A stretch of 53,196 nt of DNA from Pseudomonas sp. Fl4BN1. Its GTDB lineage: Bacteria; Pseudomonadota; Gammaproteobacteria; Pseudomonadales; Pseudomonadaceae. The notes under the pieces were generated by a model that did no database searches, was not told the DNA's origin, and saw nothing but the letters and a program-made list of their open reading frames with translations. The position numbers were made by a program, and so were the translations under genes. This document shows positions 25,431 to 33,774 of the stretch, one piece after another (the first letter of the stretch is position 1; the number at the start of each line of letters is the position of its first letter). The stretch covers positions 1 through 53,196 of the forward strand of contig NZ_JAAARM010000038.1 in NCBI RefSeq assembly GCF_009908285.1. Direction: 5' to 3'.

Positions 25431-25457
25431 GGGGCTGTGCATTTTGTGGGGCTTGTG

Positions 25458-25540
25458 TAGGAGCTGGCTTGCCAGCGAAGGCGCTGGTTAGGGCGATGCA
25501 AGGCTTGCGAGCCTGTTCGCCGGCAAGCCGGCTCCTACGG
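25458..25540. repeat. REP element, copy 2 of a tandem array
   Basis: Nearly identical to copy 1 over its full length, including the inner spacer. The linker to the next copy is also repeated, showing duplication of the whole unit and not independent insertion. Confidence 0.85.
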
Positions 25541-25567
25541 GAGCTGTGCAATTTTGTGGGGCTTGTG

Positions 25568-25620
25568 TAGGAGCTGGCTTGCCAGCGAAGGCGCCGGTTG
25601 GGGCGATGCAAGGCTTGCGG
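25568..25620. repeat. REP element, copy 3, truncated
   Basis: Matches the first 50 bases of copies 1 and 2, then breaks off just before the stop codon of the CBS-domain gene. The second inverted end is missing. Confidence 0.8.
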
Positions 25621-25622
25621 GG

Positions 25623-26063
25623 TTATTCGCCGCGGATGTACTGCTCCAGCTGGCGGATCAGGTCGGCCTGCTCGGCAATCGCTTCCTTGACCAGGTCGCC
25701 AATGGACAGCAAACCCAGCAACTGGCCGTTCTCCACCACCGGCAGGTGCCGCAGATGGCTCTCGGTCATGATGCTCATGCAGCGATCCACGCTCTGGTGG
25801 GTGTCCACGGTGATCACCGGCGAACTCATGATCGCGCTCACCGGGGTGCCCACCGAGGAGCGGCCATGGAGCACCAGCTTGCGCGCATAGTCACGCTCGC
25901 TGATGACCCCGACCACCACGCCGTGCTCCATCACTGGCAAGGCGCCGACGTTTTTCTCGGCCATCAGCATCAGCGCTTCCAGGACCATCTGGTGCGGGGC
26001 AATGGTGTGCACTTGCTGGTTGTGCTTGGCCTTGAGTTTCAGCAGTTCTGCGACGCTCTTCAT
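25623..26063 (-). CDS. CBS-domain pair protein
   Basis: A 146-residue protein made of two CBS domains, at about 15-70 and 80-140, which usually bind adenine nucleotides. It has no partner domain, so it resembles stand-alone regulatory CBS proteins. Visible features are NVGALPVMEHGVVVGVISERD and HLRHLPVVENGQLLGLLSIG. The start at 26063 has GGAG upstream and gives the family's usual length; the frame stays open to 26204 but the added residues do not look like protein. Its end abuts a truncated REP element. The target is unknown. Confidence 0.87.
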   Translation of the reverse strand: MKSVAELLKLKAKHNQQVHTIAPHQMVLEALMLMAEKNVGALPVMEHGVVVGVISERDYARKLVLHGRSSVGTPVSAIMSSPVITVDTHQSVDRCMSIMTESHLRHLPVVENGQLLGLLSIGDLVKEAIAEQADLIRQLEQYIRGE

Positions 26064-26232
26064 GGGGCGCTCCGGTTGTTCTACGTGGGGCGGCGATACG
26101 TCGCCCTGAGGGGTTTCTAAAGAATCGTAGAGACTGGGCCAACCGGCAAGGCTGAAAACGGCAGATAAGCAGCGAAAAACGCCAGCCTGCAGATTTTTTT
26201 TCATCGCGGCCCCCGAAACAGGGCCGTGGTTA

Positions 26233-27435
26233 TCAGTTGAAGCGCTGCAGGGAAAAACTGTTCAGGTCGATTTTGCTGCGTCCGTCCACCTGCTGTTGCG
26301 CCAGGGCCTCGCCAATCGCCGCCGAATGCTTGAAGCCATGGCCGGAGCAGGCGCTGACCACGGTGACATTGGCCAGGTGCGGGTGGCGGTCGATGATGAA
26401 GCCCGAATCCGCGGTCACGGTGTAGGCGCAGACGCTGGACTTCACCAGTTCGGGCGCCAGGCCAGCGATATGCGGAGCCACCAGGTCGCGGAACAGGCGC
26501 TGGGCGTCGGCGCTGCTGGGCTGGCGGTCGAGGCTGTCGGGTTGGCTGCTGGCGCTGTACTGCTCAGTGGCGATCTTCACGCTGCCTTCGCCGGGAATCG
26601 GCGGAAAGCCGTAGCAGGCGTCCACGTCATCGGCGCTGTGGAGGATGAAGCTGGGGGAGCGGGCCGGGTAGCGCTCGGGTTCATCCAGGCGGAACCAGTA
26701 CAGCTGCTGGCGGCACACCTGCAGCAGCGAATCGAAGGGCGCGCCCAGCAACTGCGCGGACCACATGCCGGCGCTGACAATGACTTGCCGGGCAAACAGC
26801 CGCGAGCCGTCGCTGATGATGTGCACCCCGTCATCCTGAGGCTTCAGCTCCAGCACCGTCTGGCCGGTGATCAGGGTTGCCCCCAGTTGCCGGGCCCGGG
26901 TCAGTTGCGCGTCGATGCAGCGTTCCGGACGCACATAGCCGCCGCCGGGTTCGAAGTAGCCCCGGGCGCTGTCATCCAGAGGTGCGAACTGCGGGAAGCG
27001 CTGGCGAATCCCGTTGGCGTCCAGCACTTCGTGCTCGATCCCGTAGCGCCGGGCCAGTTCGATGCTGTGGTCGGTGAAGTCCTGTTCATTCGCCGGGCGT
27101 TGCGCCGGGGTGCTGGCGGTCATCACCAGTACCCCGCACTGCTCGAACAGCTCGACCTCGAGCTCGGCTTCCAGCTCGCGCCAGATCTGTTGCGAACGGA
27201 TCGCCAGGGGTACATAGGCCGCGCCTTCGCCCACCGCCTGGCGGGTGATGCGGGTATCGCCGTGGCTGGAGCCCTGGTCGTGGGGCGGGGCGAAACGATC
27301 GATGCCCGCGACCTTCACGCCGCGCTTGGCCAGCTGATAGAGAGTGGCGGCGCCCATGGCGCCCAGGCCCACGACAACAACATCGAACTCGGGTGTCTGC
27401 ACGGCAAAATCCTTGAGGGGCGGTTTAGTGGGCAT
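26233..27435 (-). CDS. solA: N-methyl-L-tryptophan / sarcosine oxidase family
   Basis: A 400-residue monomeric flavoenzyme of the MSOX/MTOX family. The FAD motif VVVGLGAMGAATLYQLAKRG lies at about 20-40. C336 in VCAYTVTADSGF matches the cysteine that binds FAD covalently, and SGHGFKHS follows. Such enzymes oxidise N-methyl amino acids to amine, aldehyde and peroxide. SolA is the closest named member; the exact substrate cannot be read from sequence. Its start overlaps the end of the DUF2867 gene by 11 bases, so the two are coupled. Confidence 0.85.
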   Translation of the reverse strand: MPTKPPLKDFAVQTPEFDVVVVGLGAMGAATLYQLAKRGVKVAGIDRFAPPHDQGSSHGDTRITRQAVGEGAAYVPLAIRSQQIWRELEAELEVELFEQCGVLVMTASTPAQRPANEQDFTDHSIELARRYGIEHEVLDANGIRQRFPQFAPLDDSARGYFEPGGGYVRPERCIDAQLTRARQLGATLITGQTVLELKPQDDGVHIISDGSRLFARQVIVSAGMWSAQLLGAPFDSLLQVCRQQLYWFRLDEPERYPARSPSFILHSADDVDACYGFPPIPGEGSVKIATEQYSASSQPDSLDRQPSSADAQRLFRDLVAPHIAGLAPELVKSSVCAYTVTADSGFIIDRHPHLANVTVVSACSGHGFKHSAAIGEALAQQQVDGRSKIDLNSFSLQRFN

Positions 27436-27949
27436 TGATATTGGCCAGGGTCATGGGCGCGATGATCCGGTGGAACGGCGCCACCGGCAGCATGTACAGG
27501 CGCCCCAGCAGATTGTGCGGGTGGACCAGGGTCGACAGCACCACCGGGCGTTGGCCCTCGGCGGTCAGCGGTAGGCGGTTGAGGGACAGGTAAACGTCCA
27601 GGTGCTTGTCGCGGTCCACCACCAGCACCTCGTCGGGGCTCTGGGAGATCAGGGTGAAGATGCCGACCCGGTCGCCCGCCTGGTAATCCTCGTCCGCCCG
27701 GGCCAGGTCGATGTGCCTCAGGTGCCCCAGGTCCTTGAGGCCGAACAGCTGCACCACGCGGTTGCGCAGGCCCATCATCCGCTCGATCCAGGCCGGGGTC
27801 TGGCTCATCAGGATCAGCAGGTGGCGCATGGCCGTACGTTCGGGGTCATTCGCCAGGGTGTGGCGGCAGTCGATGAAGGTCGCGCCCGGGGCGAAGGCGG
27901 CGATGCTCGACGAGGCGAGCAACGAGCAGGCAGTGACGCTGGCTGGCAT
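27425..27949 (-). CDS. DUF2867 family protein
   Basis: A 174-residue protein that I place in DUF2867 from its overall pattern: YQAGDRVGIFTLISQSPDEV, DKHLDVYLSL and the C-terminal HRIIAPMTLANI. No catalytic role is known to me. ATG 27949 has AAGG upstream; an alternative is 27970. It overlaps solA by 11 bases and is probably co-transcribed with it. It lies downstream of the potF gene on the same strand, separated by a 388-base gap with terminator structures, so the solA unit likely has its own promoter. Confidence 0.75.
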   Translation of the reverse strand: MPASVTACSLLASSSIAAFAPGATFIDCRHTLANDPERTAMRHLLILMSQTPAWIERMMGLRNRVVQLFGLKDLGHLRHIDLARADEDYQAGDRVGIFTLISQSPDEVLVVDRDKHLDVYLSLNRLPLTAEGQRPVVLSTLVHPHNLLGRLYMLPVAPFHRIIAPMTLANINAH

Positions 27950-28201
27950 GGAACCGATCCTTGGAAGCAATGCCCGATAGCGCAGGTGGCGATGGGCGGG
28001 GGGCCACTTTACTGCGTCGTCGGTGAGGTTTCCAAGGGCTCTATCGCCAGTGCTCTGAGGCGGTGCTCGGCGGCTACTTTGTGACGTTGCAGCCAGCCCT
28101 GGGCCGGGATTGCCCGGCCGCTGCCGTGCAGAACCGCTGCCAGTGCGGTTGCGCCTGTCCGCCGCGAGCGTTGCTTGCGCTCTTGCTGCTTTGGGGCAGG
28201 C

Positions 28202-28226
28202 ACAAAAAAGGCGCCCGAAGGCGCCA
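28202..28226 (-). terminator. Rho-independent terminator of potF
   Basis: GGCGCC-CGAA-GGCGCC on the plus strand, flanked by AAAAAA at 28204-28209. Read on the minus strand this is a GC stem with a tetraloop followed by a T-run, a complete intrinsic terminator about 110 bases after the potF stop. Confidence 0.8.
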
Positions 28227-28230
28227 AGGA

Positions 28231-28258
28231 TTCACCCCAGCCGAGGGAGCGGGGTGAA
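28231..28258 (-). repeat. 8-bp hairpin in potF 3' region
   Basis: TTCACCCC and GGGGTGAA form a perfect 8-bp stem with a 12-base loop just before the terminator in the direction of potF transcription. It could protect the 3' end of the transcript. Confidence 0.45.
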
Positions 28259-28337
28259 GCCGTTCGCAGAGGTGTCGCGGTGGTAAGGCGCGACGTGAAC
28301 GGAAGAGGGGGGCCGCCGCGCAGGCGGGCAACGAGGG

Positions 28338-29435
28338 TTACTTGCCGAGCTTGATCCGCGTCCAGCCACGGTTCATCACGCGCTGGATGGCAATCGGCTG
28401 GTCAGGCACTGCGTACAGGGTCGCCAGTACCGCCTGCGGTGGGTACGACGCCGGGTCGTTGCGGATCGCTTCGTCCACCAGCGGCGTGGCCGCCGAGTTG
28501 GCGTTGCTGTAGCCCAGGCTGTTGGTGACCTCGGCGATGATGTCCGCGCGCATCAGGAAGTTCATGAACAGGTAGGCGTTGTCGACGTTGGTCGCATCCT
28601 TGGGGATCGCCATCATGTCGTAGAAGCTGCCGGCGCCTTCCTTGGGAATGCTGAACGCGACCTTCTCCTTGTTGCCGGCCTCTTCGGCGCGGGAACGCGC
28701 CTGCAGCACGTCGCCGGAGTAACCCACGGCCACGCAGATGTTGCCGTTGGCCAGGTCGGAGATGTACTTCGACGAATGGAAGTAGGTCACGTAAGGGCGG
28801 ATCTTCATGAACAGCGCCTCGGCTTCGAGGATCTGTGCCTTGTCCTTGCTGGTGACCGGGTAGCCCAGGTAGTGCAGGGCTGCAGGGATCATCTCGGTCG
28901 GCGAATCGAGGAAGCTGATGCCGCAGGCTTTGAGCTTCTCGGCGTTCTCCGGCTTGAACAGCAGGTCCCAGGAGTTGGTCGGTGCGGTGGCACCCAAGAC
29001 GGCCTTGACCTTGTCCGGGTTATAGCCGATGCCGATCGAGCCCCACATATAAGGGAAGGCGTGGGCGTTGTCCGGGTCGCTGGCGGAAGCGTTCTTCAGC
29101 AGCACCGGGTTGAGGTTCTTCCAGTTGCTCAACCGCGACTTGTCCAGGGGCTGGTAGACCCCGGCCTTGATCTGCTTGGCCAGGAAGCTGTTGGACGGCA
29201 CTACGATGTCGTAGCCCGATTTGCCGGTGAGCAGGCGCGCTTCCAGGGTTTCGTTGCTGTCGAACACGTCGTAGGTGACGTGGATACCGGTCTCGGCCTC
29301 GAACTTCTTCAGGGTGTCCGGGGCGATATAGTCCGACCAGTTGTAGACGCGCAGCACTTTGTCGTTGGCCTGGGCAGCGGTAACCAGTACGCCCATCAAG
29401 GACAGTGAGAGCAGAGTCCTGCCAAGCATTTTCAT
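28338..29435 (-). CDS. potF: Polyamine ABC transporter, periplasmic binding protein
   Basis: A 365-residue binding protein of the PotD/PotF (SpuD/SpuE) family. A signal peptide covers 1-24 (cleavage after AQA). The mature start VLRVYNWSDYIAPDTL is diagnostic and includes aromatic ligand residues. It delivers putrescine or spermidine to the PotH/PotI permease. ATG 29435 has GGAG upstream. It is the last gene of the puuD-potG-potH-potI-potF series, 135 bases after potI, and that gap holds an inverted REP pair that could separate its expression from the permease genes. Confidence 0.92.
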   Translation of the reverse strand: MKMLGRTLLSLSLMGVLVTAAQANDKVLRVYNWSDYIAPDTLKKFEAETGIHVTYDVFDSNETLEARLLTGKSGYDIVVPSNSFLAKQIKAGVYQPLDKSRLSNWKNLNPVLLKNASASDPDNAHAFPYMWGSIGIGYNPDKVKAVLGATAPTNSWDLLFKPENAEKLKACGISFLDSPTEMIPAALHYLGYPVTSKDKAQILEAEALFMKIRPYVTYFHSSKYISDLANGNICVAVGYSGDVLQARSRAEEAGNKEKVAFSIPKEGAGSFYDMMAIPKDATNVDNAYLFMNFLMRADIIAEVTNSLGYSNANSAATPLVDEAIRNDPASYPPQAVLATLYAVPDQPIAIQRVMNRGWTRIKLGK

Positions 29436-29501
29436 CACTACAACTCCATTTCTTATTGTGCAGATTGCTGCGTTTGCAAGGTGGATATCGGGGTGGACGC
29501 C

Positions 29502-29562
29502 TTCGCCGGCAAGCCGGCTCCTACAGGTTTGTGTGGTCCGTAGGAGCCAGCTTGCTGGCGAA
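29502..29562. repeat. Inverted REP pair (REPIN) between potI and potF
   Basis: TTCGCCGGCAAGCCGGCTCC and, inverted, GGAGCCAGCTTGCTGGCGAA flank a short spacer. The ends are related to the REP ends at 25349-25620. It lies inside the pot operon. Confidence 0.85.
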
Positions 29563-29570
29563 GCGGCGGC

Positions 29571-30467
29571 TCAGGCTGTCGCAGGCGTCGATACAGCCGG
29601 TTTTTTTGCCGCCGGTGGCTGCCAGGATTCATTGGCGGTGAAGTCCATGGCTTCCTGGATCGCGCGTTTGCGATTGGCTTCGGCGCGGCGGCCAAAGTAC
29701 CAGACCAGGAAGGTCACCAGGGACACCGCCAGCAAAATCAGGCTGGCCACGGCGTTGATCTCGGGTTTGACCCCCAGGCGCACCGCCGAGAACACTTCCA
29801 TCGGCAAGGTGGTGGAACCCGGGCCGGAAACGAAGCTGGCCAGCACCAGGTCATCCAGGGACAGGGCAAAGGACATCATGCCGCCGGCCGCCAGGGACGG
29901 CGCGATCATCGGGATGGTGATCAGGAAGAACACCTTGAATGGTCGTGCCCCCAGGTCCATGGCCGCTTCTTCGATGGACAGGTCCAGTTCCCGCAGGCGC
30001 GCGGAGACTACCACGGCTACATAGGCAGCGCAGAATGTGGTGTGGGCAATCCAGATGGTGACGATGCCACGCTCCATCGGCCAGCCGATCAATTGCGCCA
30101 TGGCCACGAACAGCAACAGCAACGACAAACCGGTGATCACTTCAGGCATCACCAGCGGCGCGGTGACCAGGCCGCCGAACAGCGTGCGGCCCTTGAAGCG
30201 GGTGACCCGGGTCAGCACGAAGGCCGCCAGGGTGCCCAGGGCCACTGCGGCGACGGCGGTGTAGCAGGCGATCTCCAGGGAGCGCGCCACCGAGCCCATC
30301 AACTGCTGGTTATCCAGCAGGCCGACGTACCACTTGATCGACCAGCCGCCCCACACCGTCACCAGCTTCGAGGCGTTGAACGAGTAGATCACCAGGATCA
30401 GCATCGGCAGGTAGATGAACAACAGGCCGAACACCAGCATCAGTTTGGAAAATTCGAAACGTTTCAT
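29571..30467 (-). CDS. potI: Polyamine ABC transporter permease PotI
   Basis: A 298-residue inner-membrane permease with six transmembrane segments. The EAA motif is MDLGARPFKVFFLITIPMIAPS, which contacts the ATPase. LVLASFVSGPGSTTLPMEVF near the C-terminus is typical of PotC/PotI. It pairs with PotH to form the channel for polyamine uptake. Its start overlaps the potH stop by 4 bases. The C-terminal tail (about 275-298) is rich in Pro, Ala and Lys. Confidence 0.92.
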   Translation of the reverse strand: MKRFEFSKLMLVFGLLFIYLPMLILVIYSFNASKLVTVWGGWSIKWYVGLLDNQQLMGSVARSLEIACYTAVAAVALGTLAAFVLTRVTRFKGRTLFGGLVTAPLVMPEVITGLSLLLLFVAMAQLIGWPMERGIVTIWIAHTTFCAAYVAVVVSARLRELDLSIEEAAMDLGARPFKVFFLITIPMIAPSLAAGGMMSFALSLDDLVLASFVSGPGSTTLPMEVFSAVRLGVKPEINAVASLILLAVSLVTFLVWYFGRRAEANRKRAIQEAMDFTANESWQPPAAKKPAVSTPATA

Positions 30468-31378
30468 GCCCGTGCCTCCATCTCTTTGGCCTGGCTGCGG
30501 TTGAACAGCAAGATTGGAACAATCAGGATCGCCAGCATCACCACCGCCAGGGCCGAGGCCACCGGCCAGTCACGGTTGTTGAAGAACTCCTGCCACAGCA
30601 CGCGGCCGATCATCAGGGTTTCCGGGCCGCCCAGCAGTTCCGGGATCACGAACTCGCCCACCACCGGAATGAACACCAGCATGCAGCCGGCGATGATGCC
30701 GTTCTTGGCCAGGGGCACAGTGATCTTCCAGAAATTGTTGAAGTTGCTCGAACCCAGGTCCGAGGCAGCCTCCAGCAGGCTCTGGTCGTGCTTGACCAGG
30801 TTGGCGTACAGCGGCAGCACCATGAACGGCAGGTAGGCGTAGACCACGCCTATATAGACGGCGGTGTTGGTGTTGAGGATTTCGATCGGCTGCGAGATCA
30901 GCCCGGTCCACAGCAGGAACGCATTGAGCAGGCCGTTGTTGCTGAGGATGCCCATCCAGGCGTAGACGCGGATCAGGATCGCGGTCCAGGTCGGCATCAT
31001 GATCAACAGCAGCAGGACGTTTTGCGTGTCCTTGCCGGTCTTGGAGATGGCGTAGGCCATGGGGAAACCCACCGCCAGGCACATCAGGGTGCTGAGCAGG
31101 GCCACCTTCAGCGAACCCAGGTAGGCCGAGATGTACAGCTCGTCACCGGCCAGCAGGCCATAGTTGCCGAGGTTCAGCAGCAGCTGGAATTTCTGTTCGG
31201 CGTAGCTGTAGATCTCCGTATAGGGCGGAATCGCCAGGGCCGCTTCCGAGAAGCTGATCTTCATCACCAGGAAGAACGGCAGCATGAAGAACAGGAACAG
31301 CCAGAGGAAAGGAATGCCAATCACCAGCTTGCGACCGCTGGGCAGCACACGGATCAAACGCTGATTGAGAGTGCTCAT
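30464..31378 (-). CDS. potH: Polyamine ABC transporter permease PotH
   Basis: A 304-residue permease with six transmembrane segments, partner of PotI. The EAA loop reads EAASDLGSSNFNNFWKITVP. VIPELLGGPETLMIGRVLWQEFF is typical of PotB/PotH. The start at 31378 overlaps the potG stop by the ATGA tetranucleotide, so the two are translated together. A longer open frame to 31411 is not needed. Confidence 0.92.
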   Translation of the reverse strand: MSTLNQRLIRVLPSGRKLVIGIPFLWLFLFFMLPFFLVMKISFSEAALAIPPYTEIYSYAEQKFQLLLNLGNYGLLAGDELYISAYLGSLKVALLSTLMCLAVGFPMAYAISKTGKDTQNVLLLLIMMPTWTAILIRVYAWMGILSNNGLLNAFLLWTGLISQPIEILNTNTAVYIGVVYAYLPFMVLPLYANLVKHDQSLLEAASDLGSSNFNNFWKITVPLAKNGIIAGCMLVFIPVVGEFVIPELLGGPETLMIGRVLWQEFFNNRDWPVASALAVVMLAILIVPILLFNRSQAKEMEARA

Positions 31379-32517
31379 GTGCGCAGTACCACGCCGCTGT
31401 CGTCTTCCCACCAGACATAGACATCGTCGTCCCAGGTCGGCCGCGCGCCACGGCGCTCGGCGTTGGCCATGAACGACTGGACGATCTTGCCGCCGGGCAG
31501 CTCGACGTAGAAAACCGAGTGGCCGCCGAGGTAGGCGATGTCATGCACCTTGCCCTTGGACCAGTTGTAGCGGGCGTCGGGCTTGAGGGTAGTGACCAGC
31601 ATCTTTTCCGGGCGGATGGCGTAGGTCACCGACTTGTCCTGCACCGAAGTGCTGACCCCGTGGCCGACGTAGATCTGCTGTTGCAGGTCCGGGCAGTTGA
31701 TGATCGCGTAGCCTTCCAGGTCTTCGGTAACGGTGCCGTCGAAGGCGTTGACGTTGCCGATGAATTCGCACACCAGGCGGCTCACCGGCGCCTCGTAGAT
31801 GTCCACCGGGCTGCCGGTCTGGGCGATCCAGCCCAGGTGCATGATGGCGATGCGTTCGGCCATGGTCATGGCTTCTTCCTGGTCGTGGGTCACCATCACG
31901 CAGGTCACGCCGACCCGTTCGATGATCTCGACAAGCTCAAGCTGCATCTGCGAGCGCAGCTTCTTGTCCAGCGCGCCCATGGGCTCATCGAGCAGCAACA
32001 GCTTCGGGCGCTTGGCCAGGGAGCGGGCCAGGGCCACGCGCTGGCGCTGGCCGCCGGACAGCTGGTGCGGCTTGCGCTTGGCGTACTGGGTCATGTGCAC
32101 CAGCTTGAGCATTTCCTCGACCCGGGCATCGATCTCGCTGGCCGGCAGGCGATCCTGCTTGAGGCCGAAGGCGATGTTCTGCGCCACAGTCATGTGCGGG
32201 AACAAAGCGTAGGACTGGAACATCATGTTGATCGGCCGCTCGTAGGGCGGCATGTCGGTGATGTCCACGCCATCCAGCAGGATGCGGCCTTCGGTGGGGC
32301 GTTCGAAGCCGGCGAGCATGCGCAGCAGAGTGGATTTTCCGGAACCGGAACCGCCCAGCAGGGCGAAGATCTCGCCCTGGTGGATCTCCAGGGACACGTC
32401 GTCCACGGCCACGGTTTCATCGAACTTCTTGGTCACGCGGTCGATTTTAACCAGGACCTTTTGCGGGCTCTGGTTGCCTTCGAGGGCCTTGCGGTAAGTG
32501 CTGGAGGCGTTTGCCAT
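31375..32517 (-). CDS. potG: Polyamine ABC transporter ATPase PotG
   Basis: A 380-residue ABC ATPase. Walker A is GGSGSGKST, the signature is LSGGQRQRVALARSL, Walker B is LLLLDEP and the switch histidine is in MVTHDQEEA. The C-terminal 130 residues form the TOBE-like regulatory domain of the PotA/PotG branch. It energises polyamine import by PotH/PotI with PotF. The start at 32517 gives the usual short N-terminal tail; the frame stays open far upstream, but that part overlaps the puuD-like gene and is a shadow. It lies 235 bases after the puuD-like gene on the same strand. Confidence 0.93.
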   Translation of the reverse strand: MANASSTYRKALEGNQSPQKVLVKIDRVTKKFDETVAVDDVSLEIHQGEIFALLGGSGSGKSTLLRMLAGFERPTEGRILLDGVDITDMPPYERPINMMFQSYALFPHMTVAQNIAFGLKQDRLPASEIDARVEEMLKLVHMTQYAKRKPHQLSGGQRQRVALARSLAKRPKLLLLDEPMGALDKKLRSQMQLELVEIIERVGVTCVMVTHDQEEAMTMAERIAIMHLGWIAQTGSPVDIYEAPVSRLVCEFIGNVNAFDGTVTEDLEGYAIINCPDLQQQIYVGHGVSTSVQDKSVTYAIRPEKMLVTTLKPDARYNWSKGKVHDIAYLGGHSVFYVELPGGKIVQSFMANAERRGARPTWDDDVYVWWEDDSGVVLRT

Positions 32518-32752
32518 GTGAAACTCCCAACAGGTGTCAGCAGCGGGGCCAATACGGCCCGGCTCAAAGGTTGATTGCCAACCCGCGGGGGAGCGGGTTG
32601 ATTCGGCGCTGCCTTCCTGGCGGCCTGACGCTATTTGTTGTTGTGGTCTTGCCGTGTGTTGCTCAGGTCGAACGTCGGGCGCGCACAAGCGCGCTCGCCG
32701 CAGGACCGGGCGTGGTGACTCTTGTTGAATGCCTGGGTTTTTTGATTGGCGC

Positions 32753-33508
32753 TCAGCGACGTTGCGCGGCCCGTTGCCGGCACGCCTGGCCAAAAGCCTG
32801 GAAGATCCGCAGGTAGGCCGGATTCGACAGCACCTGCCATTCCGGGTGCCACTGCACGCCGAAGGCAAAGGCCTTGCTGTGTTCCACCGACACCGCCTCC
32901 ACCAGGCCATCCGGCGCCACGGCTTCGACCCGCAGCCCGGGGGCGACGCGGTCGATGCCCTGACTGTGGATCGAGTTGACCTGGATCTCGCCGGCCAGGC
33001 CCATGGCTTCGAACACACCGCCGGGCTGGATCGCCACCGAGTGCGCCGGGGCGTACTGCACCTCGATGCGTGGATCGTCGGCTTCGCGGTGATCCATGTA
33101 GCCCGGCAGTTCATGCACCTTCTGGTGCAGGCTGCCGCCAAAGGCCACGTTCATCTCCTGGAAGCCACGGCAGATGCCGAGCACCGGCACGCCGGCCACA
33201 ATGGCGGCGCGCAGCAGGGGCAGGGTGGTGGCATCGCGCTGCGGGTCGTGGGCGGTGCCCGGCTCGCTGGGAGTGCCTTGGTAGTGGAAGGGTTCGACAT
33301 TGGACGGCGAGCCGGTAAACAGCAGCCCATCCACTTGTCGCAGCAGATCCTCGATATCAATCAGGTCCGCCAGGGAAGGAACGATCAGGGGCAGGCCCTC
33401 GGCCGCGACGCTGACAGCACGCAAGTACTTGTCGCCGCTGACGTGGTAGGGGTGCAGGCCGATCTCTTTGATGCACGCAGTAACGCCGATCAATGGCTTG
33501 AGTGCCAT
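32753..33508 (-). CDS. puuD: Gamma-glutamyl-GABA hydrolase (PuuD/SpuA-like)
   Basis: A 251-residue class I glutamine-amidotransferase-fold hydrolase. The nucleophile cysteine is in GICRGFQEMNV and the catalytic His-Pro-Glu is in GVQWHPEW. It cleaves gamma-glutamyl-GABA to glutamate and GABA in the glutamylated putrescine pathway. ATG 33508 follows GAGGTGAT at good spacing. It is divergent from the puuA-like gene and heads the leftward transporter series, so uptake and the last hydrolysis step share a transcription direction. Confidence 0.87.
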   Translation of the reverse strand: MALKPLIGVTACIKEIGLHPYHVSGDKYLRAVSVAAEGLPLIVPSLADLIDIEDLLRQVDGLLFTGSPSNVEPFHYQGTPSEPGTAHDPQRDATTLPLLRAAIVAGVPVLGICRGFQEMNVAFGGSLHQKVHELPGYMDHREADDPRIEVQYAPAHSVAIQPGGVFEAMGLAGEIQVNSIHSQGIDRVAPGLRVEAVAPDGLVEAVSVEHSKAFAFGVQWHPEWQVLSNPAYLRIFQAFGQACRQRAAQRR

Positions 33509-33722
33509 TTTTATCACCTCGAAATTCACGCTGGAACGAGTTTTTCCAGAGCTTATCCGCGTTTATTTTAATTAACAACTTCAATGTAAAAAATTCTAAA
33601 CGCTATTCGTCCGAAACCCTTGAGTGGCGCGGATTGCGCTGCGTATTGGCATTGATGGGGATAAAATAATTGACGGTCAGCCACCAATTTTGGCCCTTGA
33701 CTTCGGTTTTTCTTTCGGATTG

Positions 33723-33744
33723 ACTGCTGTCGTGTCACAGCAGT
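33723..33744 (+). promoter_or_regulatory. Inverted repeat in the puuA leader
   Basis: ACTGCTGT-cgtgtc-ACAGCAGT is a perfect 8-bp inverted repeat ending 30 bases before the puuA-like start codon, in an otherwise AT-rich divergent promoter. It could be an operator or a leader hairpin. Confidence 0.45.
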
Positions 33745-33774
33745 GAACATAATAATTAACACAATAGGTGCATC

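Larger units (their letters stand above)
27950..28337. other. Intergenic region between potF and the solA unit
   Basis: 388 bases with no supported gene. It contains the potF terminator and a second hairpin (listed separately). The remainder should carry the promoter of the DUF2867-solA unit. Confidence 0.55.

Noticed and set aside
25349..25620. CRISPR-like regular repeats
   Set aside because: The unit is about 109 bases with inverted REP ends and identical spacers. A CRISPR would have short repeats and different spacers.
26206..26228. Terminator after solA (CGGCCC...GGGCCG hairpin)
   Set aside because: On the solA strand the hairpin is followed by an A-run and not a T-run, so it does not fit an intrinsic terminator.
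33620..33645. Sigma-54 promoter in the puuD/puuA gap (TGGCGCGGATTGC)
   Set aside because: The distance between GG and GC is two bases shorter than required.
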